Virus record (IMG/VR): IMGVR_UViG_3300025127_007531
Span: 1-45,255 of that record
DNA length: 45,255 nucleotides
Source: a virus
Strand: one strand, 5' to 3'
Of the stretch, positions 1 through 7,302 are shown piece after piece. Made by a program: the position numbers and the translations under genes. A model generated the notes under the pieces. It was not told where the DNA came from. It saw only the letters and a program-made list of their open reading frames with translations, and ran no database searches. How positions within the stretch are numbered: position 1 is the first letter of the stretch; the number at the start of each line of letters is the position of its first letter.

Positions 1-698
1 ATGTCTGCGCCAGCAGCTAAACACTTAACAATATCACCCGCAGTTTTTATTCCCCCGTCTGCAATCAGATCTGCGTCTGCAGCATCTCTACAGTCAAATA
101 TGGATTGCAATGTGGGTACACCATGGCCAGTTTGCACTCTCGTAGAGCAAATTGAGCCGCCGCCGATGCCTACTCGAATTGAGTCCGCGCCCCAAACAGA
201 TAAATCATAAAAAGCCTCCGGGGTGGCAACGTTACCAGCAATAATTGTAACACTATCAGTAAAAGTGTCCCTAAGGGTCTTGATCGCCTTCTCTGCCAGA
301 GAATGATGGCCATGGGCTACATCAACACAAAATATCTTGACTCCACAGTTATACAAAAATTTTACACGCTTCTTAAAATTATCAGACGTACCTATGGCGG
401 CTGACACCTTGTTGATATTTTCATTATTTGTGTCCTCTAGGGCGCCTGAAACCTCTCTGACAATTTCACACTGTTCTTGGGAACTGTTATATCTATGTAT
501 AATTCCCAGGGCGCCCCTTCCAAACATAGACAATGCCATCGTAGATTCAGTCACCGTATCCATTGGGCTAGAAATTATTGGCAGACGAAACTTATGCCGC
601 CCTAAAGAAGTTGTCAAGTCAATTTCTTCTCTAGATTTTATATCACTAAACTGAGGAACAAGAAGAACGTCGTCGAAGCAAATTGTATCCCTAAACAT
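1..698 (-). CDS. guaB: IMP dehydrogenase/GMP reductase family protein, partial (C-terminus beyond window)
   Basis: The 232 visible residues form the front of a TIM-barrel IMPDH/GMPR enzyme, which acts in guanine nucleotide synthesis in the cytoplasm. Seen: an FDDVLLVP start (residues 8-15), the SSPMDTVTES strand-loop (43-52), the nucleotide-binding GNVAT (155-159), and the catalytic loop GIGGGSICSTR with Cys184, followed by IADGGI (212-217). No CBS pair lies between the second strand and the catalytic loop, so it is a CBS-less form. The N-terminal motifs look more like IMPDH than GMPR, but the missing C-terminal flap would be needed to decide. The ATG at 698 overlaps the stop of the zinc-ribbon gene by 8 bases, consistent with translational coupling. 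It groups with dUTPase, ThyX and RNR as nucleotide-pool genes. The catalytic loop has GGG where cellular enzymes usually have GPG. Confidence 0.85.
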   Translation of the reverse strand, partial: MFRDTICFDDVLLVPQFSDIKSREEIDLTTSLGRHKFRLPIISSPMDTVTESTMALSMFGRGALGIIHRYNSSQEQCEIVREVSGALEDTNNENINKVSAAIGTSDNFKKRVKFLYNCGVKIFCVDVAHGHHSLAEKAIKTLRDTFTDSVTIIAGNVATPEAFYDLSVWGADSIRVGIGGGSICSTRVQTGHGVPTLQSIFDCRDAADADLIADGGIKTAGDIVKCLAAGAD

Positions 699-936
699 CG
701 GCGTCTTCCTCTCCTGATCGTTGAGTGTAACATTCTGTGCAAATTAGGTTTATGTTATTAGACTCTTGGTCGATGTGCCAGTTGTCAATATTTTCTCCTT
801 CATGAGGTGGGCGGTCGCATGAAGTACACTTTACCTGTCGCTTAAAATGTTTCATTGATTTTTTAAAATCCTTCATAAATTGCTTTCTTGCGGCGACGAA
901 CTGCTTTCTCTTCATCTTTCTTGCAAAGCTTGCCAT
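691..936 (-). CDS. Small basic zinc-ribbon protein
   Basis: This is an 81-residue protein with a strongly basic N-terminal half (Lys/Arg/Phe-rich helix, about residues 1-35). A four-cysteine ribbon follows: CTSC near residue 37, then CTEC about 30 residues later, the spacing of a small zinc knuckle. I chose the ATG at 936 rather than an in-frame GTG at 939, because GGGAG lies 7 bases upstream and the ATG overlaps the dUTPase stop as TGATG. Its 3' end overlaps the IMPDH-family gene by 8 bases. The function is unknown. A basic helix plus zinc ribbon suggests nucleic-acid binding, but that is inference only. Confidence 0.75.
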   Translation of the reverse strand: MASFARKMKRKQFVAARKQFMKDFKKSMKHFKRQVKCTSCDRPPHEGENIDNWHIDQESNNINLICTECYTQRSGEEDADV

Positions 937-1397
937 CACACATCTCCCGTTGAGCCAAGAGCGCCGGTTCCGCGAGAAGTAACAGTTTCATATACATTAT
1001 CCTCTTCAATTTCTACGATTGCCGGCTTTTCAATACGAACGAAGACTCCCTGAGCTACTTTTTGTCCGGGATGTATTGTTTGGGGCTCTTTTCCTGCATT
1101 GTGAAGGTTTACAAAAACCTCCCCTGTGTACCCTTCATCCACAACACACGCTCCGACTAGAAGAGACCTCTTATAGGCGATACCTGATTTGTTCAGAATA
1201 TGCAGCATACAATTTTTTGGAACCTGTATTTTCAGTCCAGTTGGAAACAGCGCAGTGGTTGATGGCGGTAATGTTACACTAGTATCGTCACCGGGACAAT
1301 AAAACAAATCAAGGCCTGCATCTGTAGCGTGAGCGCGATGCGGTAATTTTGCGGTTGGTCTAGTTTTAAAAACTCTTACTTCTTCAAACAATGACAT
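936..1397 (-). CDS. dut: dUTP diphosphatase (dUTPase)
   Basis: Hydrolyses dUTP to dUMP and diphosphate, keeping uracil out of DNA and supplying dUMP to thymidylate synthase (ThyX lies about 8 kb away). At 153 residues it has the usual length of the homotrimeric family. All five motifs are present in order: ATDAGLDL (motif 1), KSGIAYKR (motif 2, a variant of the usual RSG), GVVD-type VVDEGYTGEV with the catalytic Asp (motif 3), PGQKVAQGV (motif 4) and the C-terminal arm RGTGALGSTG (motif 5). The ATG at 1397 is preceded by a purine-rich GGGGGAAAA. The gene overlaps its upstream neighbour by 14 bases and its downstream neighbour by one base, so it belongs to a tightly coupled operon. Confidence 0.95.
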   Translation of the reverse strand: MSLFEEVRVFKTRPTAKLPHRAHATDAGLDLFYCPGDDTSVTLPPSTTALFPTGLKIQVPKNCMLHILNKSGIAYKRSLLVGACVVDEGYTGEVFVNLHNAGKEPQTIHPGQKVAQGVFVRIEKPAIVEIEEDNVYETVTSRGTGALGSTGDV

Positions 1398-2043
1398 TGT
1401 TTTCCCCCATTCTCTCGATATCTAACTCATCAAGTAAAGTATAGGTAAAGCTGTTGCCCCACTTTGCAGCGGATATCCCACATGTTTCCATAAATTTATA
1501 AAAATCTTCAGAACTTTGAAAAACTTGGCATCCTGCTGAGACGCCTCCTGTGTTTACTCTTGCTGAGGATCCCCTGTGTTTGTGAATATTTATACCGAAC
1601 CATCCCTCTTCTTCAGGGCCATGGTAATCTGGGATTTTGTCTCGATTATTATCTCTCCAGACTCTCACCTTGTCGTTTCTCTGACACAGAGCCATGTGGC
1701 CACTAGTTTTATTGCCGTGCCAATCAATCTTGTAAGTACTCCTGTACTGGTCAGGGACCAAGATCGCAGTGCCCTTGTGCCTAACTTCCTTAATGGGCCT
1801 TTTCAGAATTGATGTTCCGGGTTCTGTAGTTACTGGATACACCTCACACACCCATTCAGATGCATCCTTATAAATTAAGATCATAAAATCGTCAAACTTG
1901 CTTGCATCACCTGATTTGTTTCTTACACCTATAATATTGAGATTATATTCTCCTTTTTCAAAGAATGCATAACCTTTATTCTCCAGTATTTTTTGGTACT
2001 TCTCTGCCATTAGTTTTGCAGACAATCCTTTTAATTTAGCCAT
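1384..2043 (-). CDS. L,D-transpeptidase-motif protein (conserved phage family)
   Basis: This 219-residue protein carries a GINIHKH segment followed about 12 residues later by VSAGCQVF, the His...Ser-x-Gly-Cys arrangement of YkuD-type L,D-transpeptidases, in which the Cys is the nucleophile. The rest (YNLNIIGVRN, KGTAILVPDQY, YTLLDE near the C-terminus) matches a family I recall from other phages, where no activity is established to my knowledge. There is no signal peptide or membrane segment, so reaching peptidoglycan would need lysis, a holin or a place in the virion. It sits between DnaE and dUTPase rather than with tail genes. A role in cell-wall modification or lysis is inference. Confidence is good for the gene and moderate for the fold. 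Confidence 0.75.
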   Translation of the reverse strand: MAKLKGLSAKLMAEKYQKILENKGYAFFEKGEYNLNIIGVRNKSGDASKFDDFMILIYKDASEWVCEVYPVTTEPGTSILKRPIKEVRHKGTAILVPDQYRSTYKIDWHGNKTSGHMALCQRNDKVRVWRDNNRDKIPDYHGPEEEGWFGINIHKHRGSSARVNTGGVSAGCQVFQSSEDFYKFMETCGISAAKWGNSFTYTLLDELDIERMGENNVIV

Positions 2044-2063
2044 TATATACTCCTTTTTTTACT

Positions 2064-5000
2064 TTAAGCTAATAATTTAAACGTTTTTCTCATACTAAAC
2101 GTTGAGAAACCCCACTGCTGATTGTAGTTTAGTTTTGCCATATATGGACGATTGAGTTGAACAATGTCCTTATCAGGATCGATACCCCAGCACCTGATAA
2201 CGGTGGTTTCGTTGTTGTCGTCAATAACCTTAACGACATAAAAATTCTTCCCATTCTTAGATTTCTTAAGCTTGCACTCGCGAGGTATAAACCAGGTTAC
2301 ACCCAACTCTGGGTCAAACTCTGAAATGGGTGGAACGTAAAGTTCATCTAGTTTTTGCCTCACCCGGGGTGTTACCACCGCGTTGATAGGGAACACACCA
2401 GTAAGATTTACTAAATATTCTAATTTCTCTTCCTCTGAGAAGTCTCCCTCTGGTGCATATAGTTCGATGTTCTCTATGAGATTTTTTTCTTTTCTTGGTC
2501 GCTTTTCAGAAATGGCGGTCCAAAAGTGTCGCAAGCCTGTGAACCGTTCGTCCATTAAAGCGTTCATTGCTTGAGATAGAGTCAGTGCATGTATCGACTT
2601 TTTATTCAATTTAGAATAAACAATGTCCGGATGAAACAAGAACTCCTCAATAGTATTGAATGGGCGATGCTCAATAATCTGCTCGATAGCTTTAATCCCA
2701 AGTCCCTTTATGGAAGACAGGGGCTGAATAAGGGTCTTCCCATCTTCACTGATCTCCCAATTGACCCCCGACGTATTGACGTTCAGTGGCTCAACATTAT
2801 AGCCCAAAGATTTGGCTGTTGCGATAGCCCTCTCTTTTCTAGTTTCTGGTTCCTTGTCTAGAAAAGCTGCCAACCACTCCGCAGGATAATAATTAAGAAG
2901 ATAAGCACACTGATAAGACAACACACAATAGGAAACAGCGTGAGACTTATTGAAACCATATCCAGAAAAATATTCAAAAGTTTCCCAAAGTTCTCTTGCT
3001 TCATATTCTTTCATTCCCTTTTCTATGCAGCCGCGCTTGAACTTGTCGAAGATCTTGTCTTTCTGCGCTTGGACTTCTCCAGTGCCCTTTTTAGTGAGAA
3101 GTTTTCTTAACTTATTGCCTTCATCTAGGGACAAGTCCTTACCTAACTTGTGGGCTAGCATTGCTATCTGTTCCTGAAAAATAAGGAACCCGTATGTTTC
3201 TTCTGTTACTTCGCGAACATACCTATTGGCATATTCTACGTCTTCTGGGTTTGACTTTGCTCCAATATATTTTCTATCAACTCCCGCGCCGAGTGGGCCC
3301 GGGCGATAGATCGAAGTAATAGCCGATAGGTCAATGATGTTATCCGGTTTGGCATTCTTACAAAATGATTGTGCTCCGGTTTCTGTAAACTGGAAGATAC
3401 CTGCCCACTTTCCCTTGTGGAATATGTTTTGCCAAACAGCCTTATCCTTTAGGTTTATCACCTCTGGATGTAAATTTTTATCGTAGTATTCTTTGATGTC
3501 TGCGAATGTTGGGTTGGCCACTCCGTGGTGACGGCGAAGAATACGTTCAATGGCACCTTCAAGCATCCGCAATGAAGCAAGACCCAAGATATCAAACTTG
3601 ATAAAGCCCATGGGCTCAAGATGACGCACGTTCTGGCCCTCGGACCATGGTGTTTGTCTAACTCCTCCTGAGTTGATTAGAGGCATCCACTGATCCAGGT
3701 TTTCACCTACAACAACACCACCTGCGTGACGAGAGGCAGAACGCGTCTGACCATACAGCTTCTCGATGTGAGTCTTGATACGCGGATACTTTACCAAGAA
3801 CTTCTGCAACGACTCTGAGAACTCCATCAGTTCTTCAAAAGTTGGAGCGTACACGCCTGCTGTAATTCCATGTTTCTTCTTTGCAAGCGGCGTGGCTTCG
3901 TAAACCATCTTGCTGGTCACATTGTTTACTTCAGTAAATTCAATACCATAAAATTTTGAGATGTCCTTGATCAGAGATCGGAGTTGTAGTGTGTTCCAGT
4001 TTGTAATTGGCACAACAGAATCATCACCCCACTCACCAATAAGCTCTTCCTTTAGGACCATAGGGTCTGACACATCATAGTCAATATCTGGATATCCTGA
4101 CCCGCCCTTAGTTAAGAATCTCTCAAACTGAAGACCATATTTAATAGGATCAACTTGTGTAATATTTAAAACATACGCAACAAGTGAACCAGCAGCAGAG
4201 CCTCGACCTGCGCCAACAAGCTGACGAGTGACCGCGACATCCGCAATAGCCTTCATTGTTAGAAAATATTTCGAGAACCCTCGATCTTCGATAACATTGA
4301 CCTCGTGTTTAAGCCTATCAACATAATCCTGTTTGTTGGCCAACCCGAGCGACCGTAGGCCTTCCACACAAAGGGCAGCCAAGGTCTGACCTGCAGTTGA
4401 CCCCTCCGGGACCACAAAGTCGGGCAAGCGAACTGTGTTGTCCGGAAGGAACGTTTCGATCCTCTCATGTGCAATTTGATACGTCCTCTTAATCGATTCG
4501 AGTACCAGTTTGTCATCGTATTCTGCTCCGCATTCTTTCGAGTACTTCTTGTACGATTCAAACATTTGATCTCCATTCTTTGGGTACAGTTCGTATCCAA
4601 CTTCCTCAACGGAAAGGGGAAGCTCGTCAGATAAATAATCTGGCTTGCCTTTGCCCAGCCATCCTAGGCGCTTATACAGTTCCCTATCCTTCCAAACATC
4701 GGCATTATAGTAGTGTGAGTCGGCCGTTGATATTAGTTCAATACCAAATTCATGATGCATCTGAATAATATATTGGTTTAGCTCGTGCTGCTCTGGTACG
4801 TTATTCCACTGTAACTCACCATACCAACGGTCTCCAAAAATTGCTTGCATATTCTGTGTTGTCTCTCTCATCGCGTGAAGAATAGCATCAGGGCCCGTGT
4901 CTCGGTTTTCCCAATAGTTGCCAGCATACACGCCGCCCAAGCAAGCCGAAGCAGCGATAACGCCTTCGTTGTGCTTTTGCAACATATCATAATCAACTCT

Positions 5001-5498
5001 GGGGTATCGATAAAAATTATCTCCTGAGTATGATTGCGAGATCATCTTGAAGATATTCTGGAGGCCAGTCTGGCTTGTGGCCAACAAAATGAGGTGTCTC
5101 CGGCGGTTCAAAATTGACTTAATCTTCTTCTTCGAAGCTCCCTCATCCTCTACCGTAGTTCCGGAATTATCAGCCTCATATTCTGACTTTTTCTTGGAAG
5201 CCGCCTTGATGTCTTCATATTCTTTCTTCCACTTTTTGACAGATGGGATAAAATATGCCTCACATCCGAAGATAGGCTTAAATTCTTTGCCAGCTTTTTG
5301 CATCTTCTTTGCGTGCAACACCTGCCAAGCCAGGCCGTTCATGTTGCCATGATCGGTCAGCGCCAGGGCATCCATTCCGTTCTCATATGCAAAGTCCATA
5401 TGATCTGGTGGATAACCAAGAGCATCGAATGGCGAGCCGGCGACAGAGTGGGCGTGGAGCCCAACAAATGGTATTGAACTTTCATTTCTAGAGTTCAT
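2064..5498 (-). CDS. dnaE: DNA polymerase III alpha subunit (family C, DnaE-type)
   Basis: At about 1144 residues this matches cellular DnaE. The N-terminal PHP domain keeps the metal-ligand pattern (HAHS near residue 16, TDHGN near 49, ADSHYY near 260), so PHP-type proofreading is possible. The palm carries PDIDYD (about residue 470), equivalent to the catalytic PDxDxD pair, and KFDILGL, equivalent to the third catalytic Asp. Helix-hairpin-helix segments and a C-terminal OB-like domain follow. It is the likely replicase. The ATG at 5498 is preceded by AAAGG 8 bases away; a TTG at 5501 is the alternative start. The start overlaps the preceding small gene. T4 itself uses a family-B polymerase, so this is a replacement relative to T4. 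No tau, beta clamp or epsilon gene is visible in the window. Confidence 0.95.
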   Translation of the reverse strand: MNSRNESSIPFVGLHAHSVAGSPFDALGYPPDHMDFAYENGMDALALTDHGNMNGLAWQVLHAKKMQKAGKEFKPIFGCEAYFIPSVKKWKKEYEDIKAASKKKSEYEADNSGTTVEDEGASKKKIKSILNRRRHLILLATSQTGLQNIFKMISQSYSGDNFYRYPRVDYDMLQKHNEGVIAASACLGGVYAGNYWENRDTGPDAILHAMRETTQNMQAIFGDRWYGELQWNNVPEQHELNQYIIQMHHEFGIELISTADSHYYNADVWKDRELYKRLGWLGKGKPDYLSDELPLSVEEVGYELYPKNGDQMFESYKKYSKECGAEYDDKLVLESIKRTYQIAHERIETFLPDNTVRLPDFVVPEGSTAGQTLAALCVEGLRSLGLANKQDYVDRLKHEVNVIEDRGFSKYFLTMKAIADVAVTRQLVGAGRGSAAGSLVAYVLNITQVDPIKYGLQFERFLTKGGSGYPDIDYDVSDPMVLKEELIGEWGDDSVVPITNWNTLQLRSLIKDISKFYGIEFTEVNNVTSKMVYEATPLAKKKHGITAGVYAPTFEELMEFSESLQKFLVKYPRIKTHIEKLYGQTRSASRHAGGVVVGENLDQWMPLINSGGVRQTPWSEGQNVRHLEPMGFIKFDILGLASLRMLEGAIERILRRHHGVANPTFADIKEYYDKNLHPEVINLKDKAVWQNIFHKGKWAGIFQFTETGAQSFCKNAKPDNIIDLSAITSIYRPGPLGAGVDRKYIGAKSNPEDVEYANRYVREVTEETYGFLIFQEQIAMLAHKLGKDLSLDEGNKLRKLLTKKGTGEVQAQKDKIFDKFKRGCIEKGMKEYEARELWETFEYFSGYGFNKSHAVSYCVLSYQCAYLLNYYPAEWLAAFLDKEPETRKERAIATAKSLGYNVEPLNVNTSGVNWEISEDGKTLIQPLSSIKGLGIKAIEQIIEHRPFNTIEEFLFHPDIVYSKLNKKSIHALTLSQAMNALMDERFTGLRHFWTAISEKRPRKEKNLIENIELYAPEGDFSEEEKLEYLVNLTGVFPINAVVTPRVRQKLDELYVPPISEFDPELGVTWFIPRECKLKKSKNGKNFYVVKVIDDNNETTVIRCWGIDPDKDIVQLNRPYMAKLNYNQQWGFSTFSMRKTFKLLA

Positions 5499-5691
5499 CA
5501 ATTAAGCCTTTCATTTCATCTACAGTTTCTAGCAGCGTTTCCTTTACTGCCTGTCTTTCATTTTCGAACAGTTCCATTATAAATTGTTCTTGGTCATTTG
5601 TCAAGAAAATATAAGCGTCTGGAAAGCCTACTATCTCTTTTATTTGGAATGGTATCTCATTGTAAATCATTTCTAGATGTTTTGTGTTCAT
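5488..5691 (-). CDS. Small acidic protein of unknown function
   Basis: This 67-residue acidic, probably all-helical protein sits between the nucleotidyltransferase-like gene and DnaE. Its ATG overlaps the upstream stop (TAATG), and its own stop lies inside the start of DnaE, an 11-base overlap. Such exact coupling supports a real gene. No cysteine motif, signal peptide or membrane segment is visible. Its position suggests a product made together with the polymerase, but no sequence feature indicates what it does. Confidence 0.65.
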   Translation of the reverse strand: MNTKHLEMIYNEIPFQIKEIVGFPDAYIFLTNDQEQFIMELFENERQAVKETLLETVDEMKGLIDEL

Positions 5692-6545
5692 TATTCATTG
5701 TCCTTTCTTTTGAAAATATATGGTTTCATAAACCATTTTCCTGGCTTTTTAATATCTAAATTAGAAGAGTAATATTCTCGAAGTGTACCCCAAGATTCAA
5801 GTTCATAATATTGCTCTATTTCAACCTTATTGTCAATTTGTACTGACTCAAGGTTGAAGATTTTTTTCAAACAAAAATCTTTACCAGACCACCTTTCTGA
5901 TGGTGGAATGCTTCTATCACCGCCCGTGCACTGCTTTTTTATGTTCCACTTAAATTTTGGCCAATCTTCAGGAAAAAATGTGAATCCTAAATATTTATTG
6001 CTTCGAACTGTTGAGCCTTTATGTGAAAAGTAAAACGACTCGGGTCCGCGAATAATAGATCTATGCTCCCTAGATAATAGGGGATCATAAATTCCATAAG
6101 GAAAGGATACGAAATACTTGCTTGGGCGAGTCCACTGACTCATACTGTCTGATATTAAAAACGCAGTCAGCGCTCCGTGGAGAGCAGACCAGCCCAATGA
6201 GTCGCGACGCCGGCGGTCTTTTTGCGCGATGGGCGTGTAATATATAGGCACCCATTTTTCGTGATAATCCTTTCTCTTTACAAATGCTTTTTCCTCAAAA
6301 AATCTAGGAGACATAACATAATCCCCTATTCGCTTCCTGACTATTGGCGACACATCATCGTTGCAAACGATCCAAATACTATCGCAACCAGCAACGGCAC
6401 ATTCATGAACTGACCTCTCTAAGGCCAAAAAATCTTCGCCAAGCGGCTGAAGATAATCTGGCCAGGGCAGATTAAGCGAATCTTTTCTACCAGAAAGGGG
6501 GATAATTCCTGCTAGGTTCCTACCTTTAGGTGGTGAATCTGTCAA
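5691..6545 (-). CDS. Nucleotidyltransferase-like (GT-A fold) protein
   Basis: The N-terminus (LAGIIPLSGR, then FLALERSVHECAVAGCD and IWIVCNDD) has the layout of sugar-phosphate nucleotidyltransferases: a first beta strand with a glycine/arginine nucleotide loop, a helix with ALERSV, then a strand ending in DD. The catalytic signature is not a classical GGxGxR, so substrate and activity are unassigned. The gene is about 284 residues long. No ATG lies near the conserved start. GGAG sits 7 bases before a TTG at 6545 and 4 bases before another TTG at 6548, so a TTG start is likely. The 5' end overlaps the preceding unknown gene by about 20 bases, suggesting the two proteins work together, perhaps on a nucleotide or surface sugar (inference). 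Confidence 0.6.
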   Translation of the reverse strand: MTDSPPKGRNLAGIIPLSGRKDSLNLPWPDYLQPLGEDFLALERSVHECAVAGCDSIWIVCNDDVSPIVRKRIGDYVMSPRFFEEKAFVKRKDYHEKWVPIYYTPIAQKDRRRRDSLGWSALHGALTAFLISDSMSQWTRPSKYFVSFPYGIYDPLLSREHRSIIRGPESFYFSHKGSTVRSNKYLGFTFFPEDWPKFKWNIKKQCTGGDRSIPPSERWSGKDFCLKKIFNLESVQIDNKVEIEQYYELESWGTLREYYSSNLDIKKPGKWFMKPYIFKRKDNE

Positions 6546-7302
6546 CAATATTCTCCAGACCTGTTGATAGGAACTTTACCTTTTCTGAGTCCTCATATTG
6601 AGTCCTCTCTTTTTTGACCACTATTCTTTTTCTATGGACCACCTTGGGTTTCCTATATTTTAACTTTCCGCTTTTATATCTTTTCATAATATTACCATGA
6701 ACACCAATGGATGTCAAGTGTCTCATAACAGAGAATCTAGTCATAGAATCCGAATATTCTACGTTTTGTAATTGCTCCCCTGAAAGGGTCGATTTTGCCA
6801 CACAGTCTGTTATATAGTCTGCTCCATCGACCCGATTTGATGTGTAGTAATGTATCTGACCAGCTAGCGGTAAACTACTAGTGTGCGGTTGCAGATATTT
6901 GTGTTTTCCGCCCAGGCTTGATAATTCAAAATCATCATAGACGTGATACTCTGGTGGCACCTGTTTAACTATTTTATTTTCTATTTGCAAACCTGTTGTA
7001 TCAAAAACTTCACAAACTCCAAAGCCGTAGCTAAACACTCCTAATTCAGACGCTACTTTTAGAGTACCCTCGCTGACCCTTACAGTTTTTAGGTTTTCGT
7101 AATTGAGCAGCCGACCAGACAGAGATAATATGATTTGCAATCTAGACCAAACAAAGTCCTTCCTGACTGTCTCTAGCTTTTCGTAAAAAATGGGTAGAGA
7201 CGAAGCTTGAGTCGATGGTAAATAATATGAATCAGAAGCTACTGCATATAAAGCTGATTCAACACAACTACCTATTACTAGCCTCTCCAGTTCTAATAGC
7301 AC
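6526..7302 (-). CDS. Unknown protein paired with the nucleotidyltransferase-like gene
   Basis: This 258-residue protein is not recognised. It is mixed alpha/beta in appearance with no signal peptide, and ends in a very basic stretch (Lys/Arg-rich, about residues 205-230) before an acidic C-terminus. A cluster with conserved character reads DDFELSSLGGKHKYL, and a second reads VMRHLTSIGVHG. The start codon is GTG at 7302, inside the last codons of the lipoprotein gene, with only a weak AGG upstream. The end overlaps the following nucleotidyltransferase-like gene by about 20 bases. The basic tail could bind nucleic acid, but nothing in the sequence proves it. Confidence 0.65.
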   Translation of the reverse strand: MLLELERLVIGSCVESALYAVASDSYYLPSTQASSLPIFYEKLETVRKDFVWSRLQIILSLSGRLLNYENLKTVRVSEGTLKVASELGVFSYGFGVCEVFDTTGLQIENKIVKQVPPEYHVYDDFELSSLGGKHKYLQPHTSSLPLAGQIHYYTSNRVDGADYITDCVAKSTLSGEQLQNVEYSDSMTRFSVMRHLTSIGVHGNIMKRYKSGKLKYRKPKVVHRKRIVVKKERTQYEDSEKVKFLSTGLENIVDRFTT

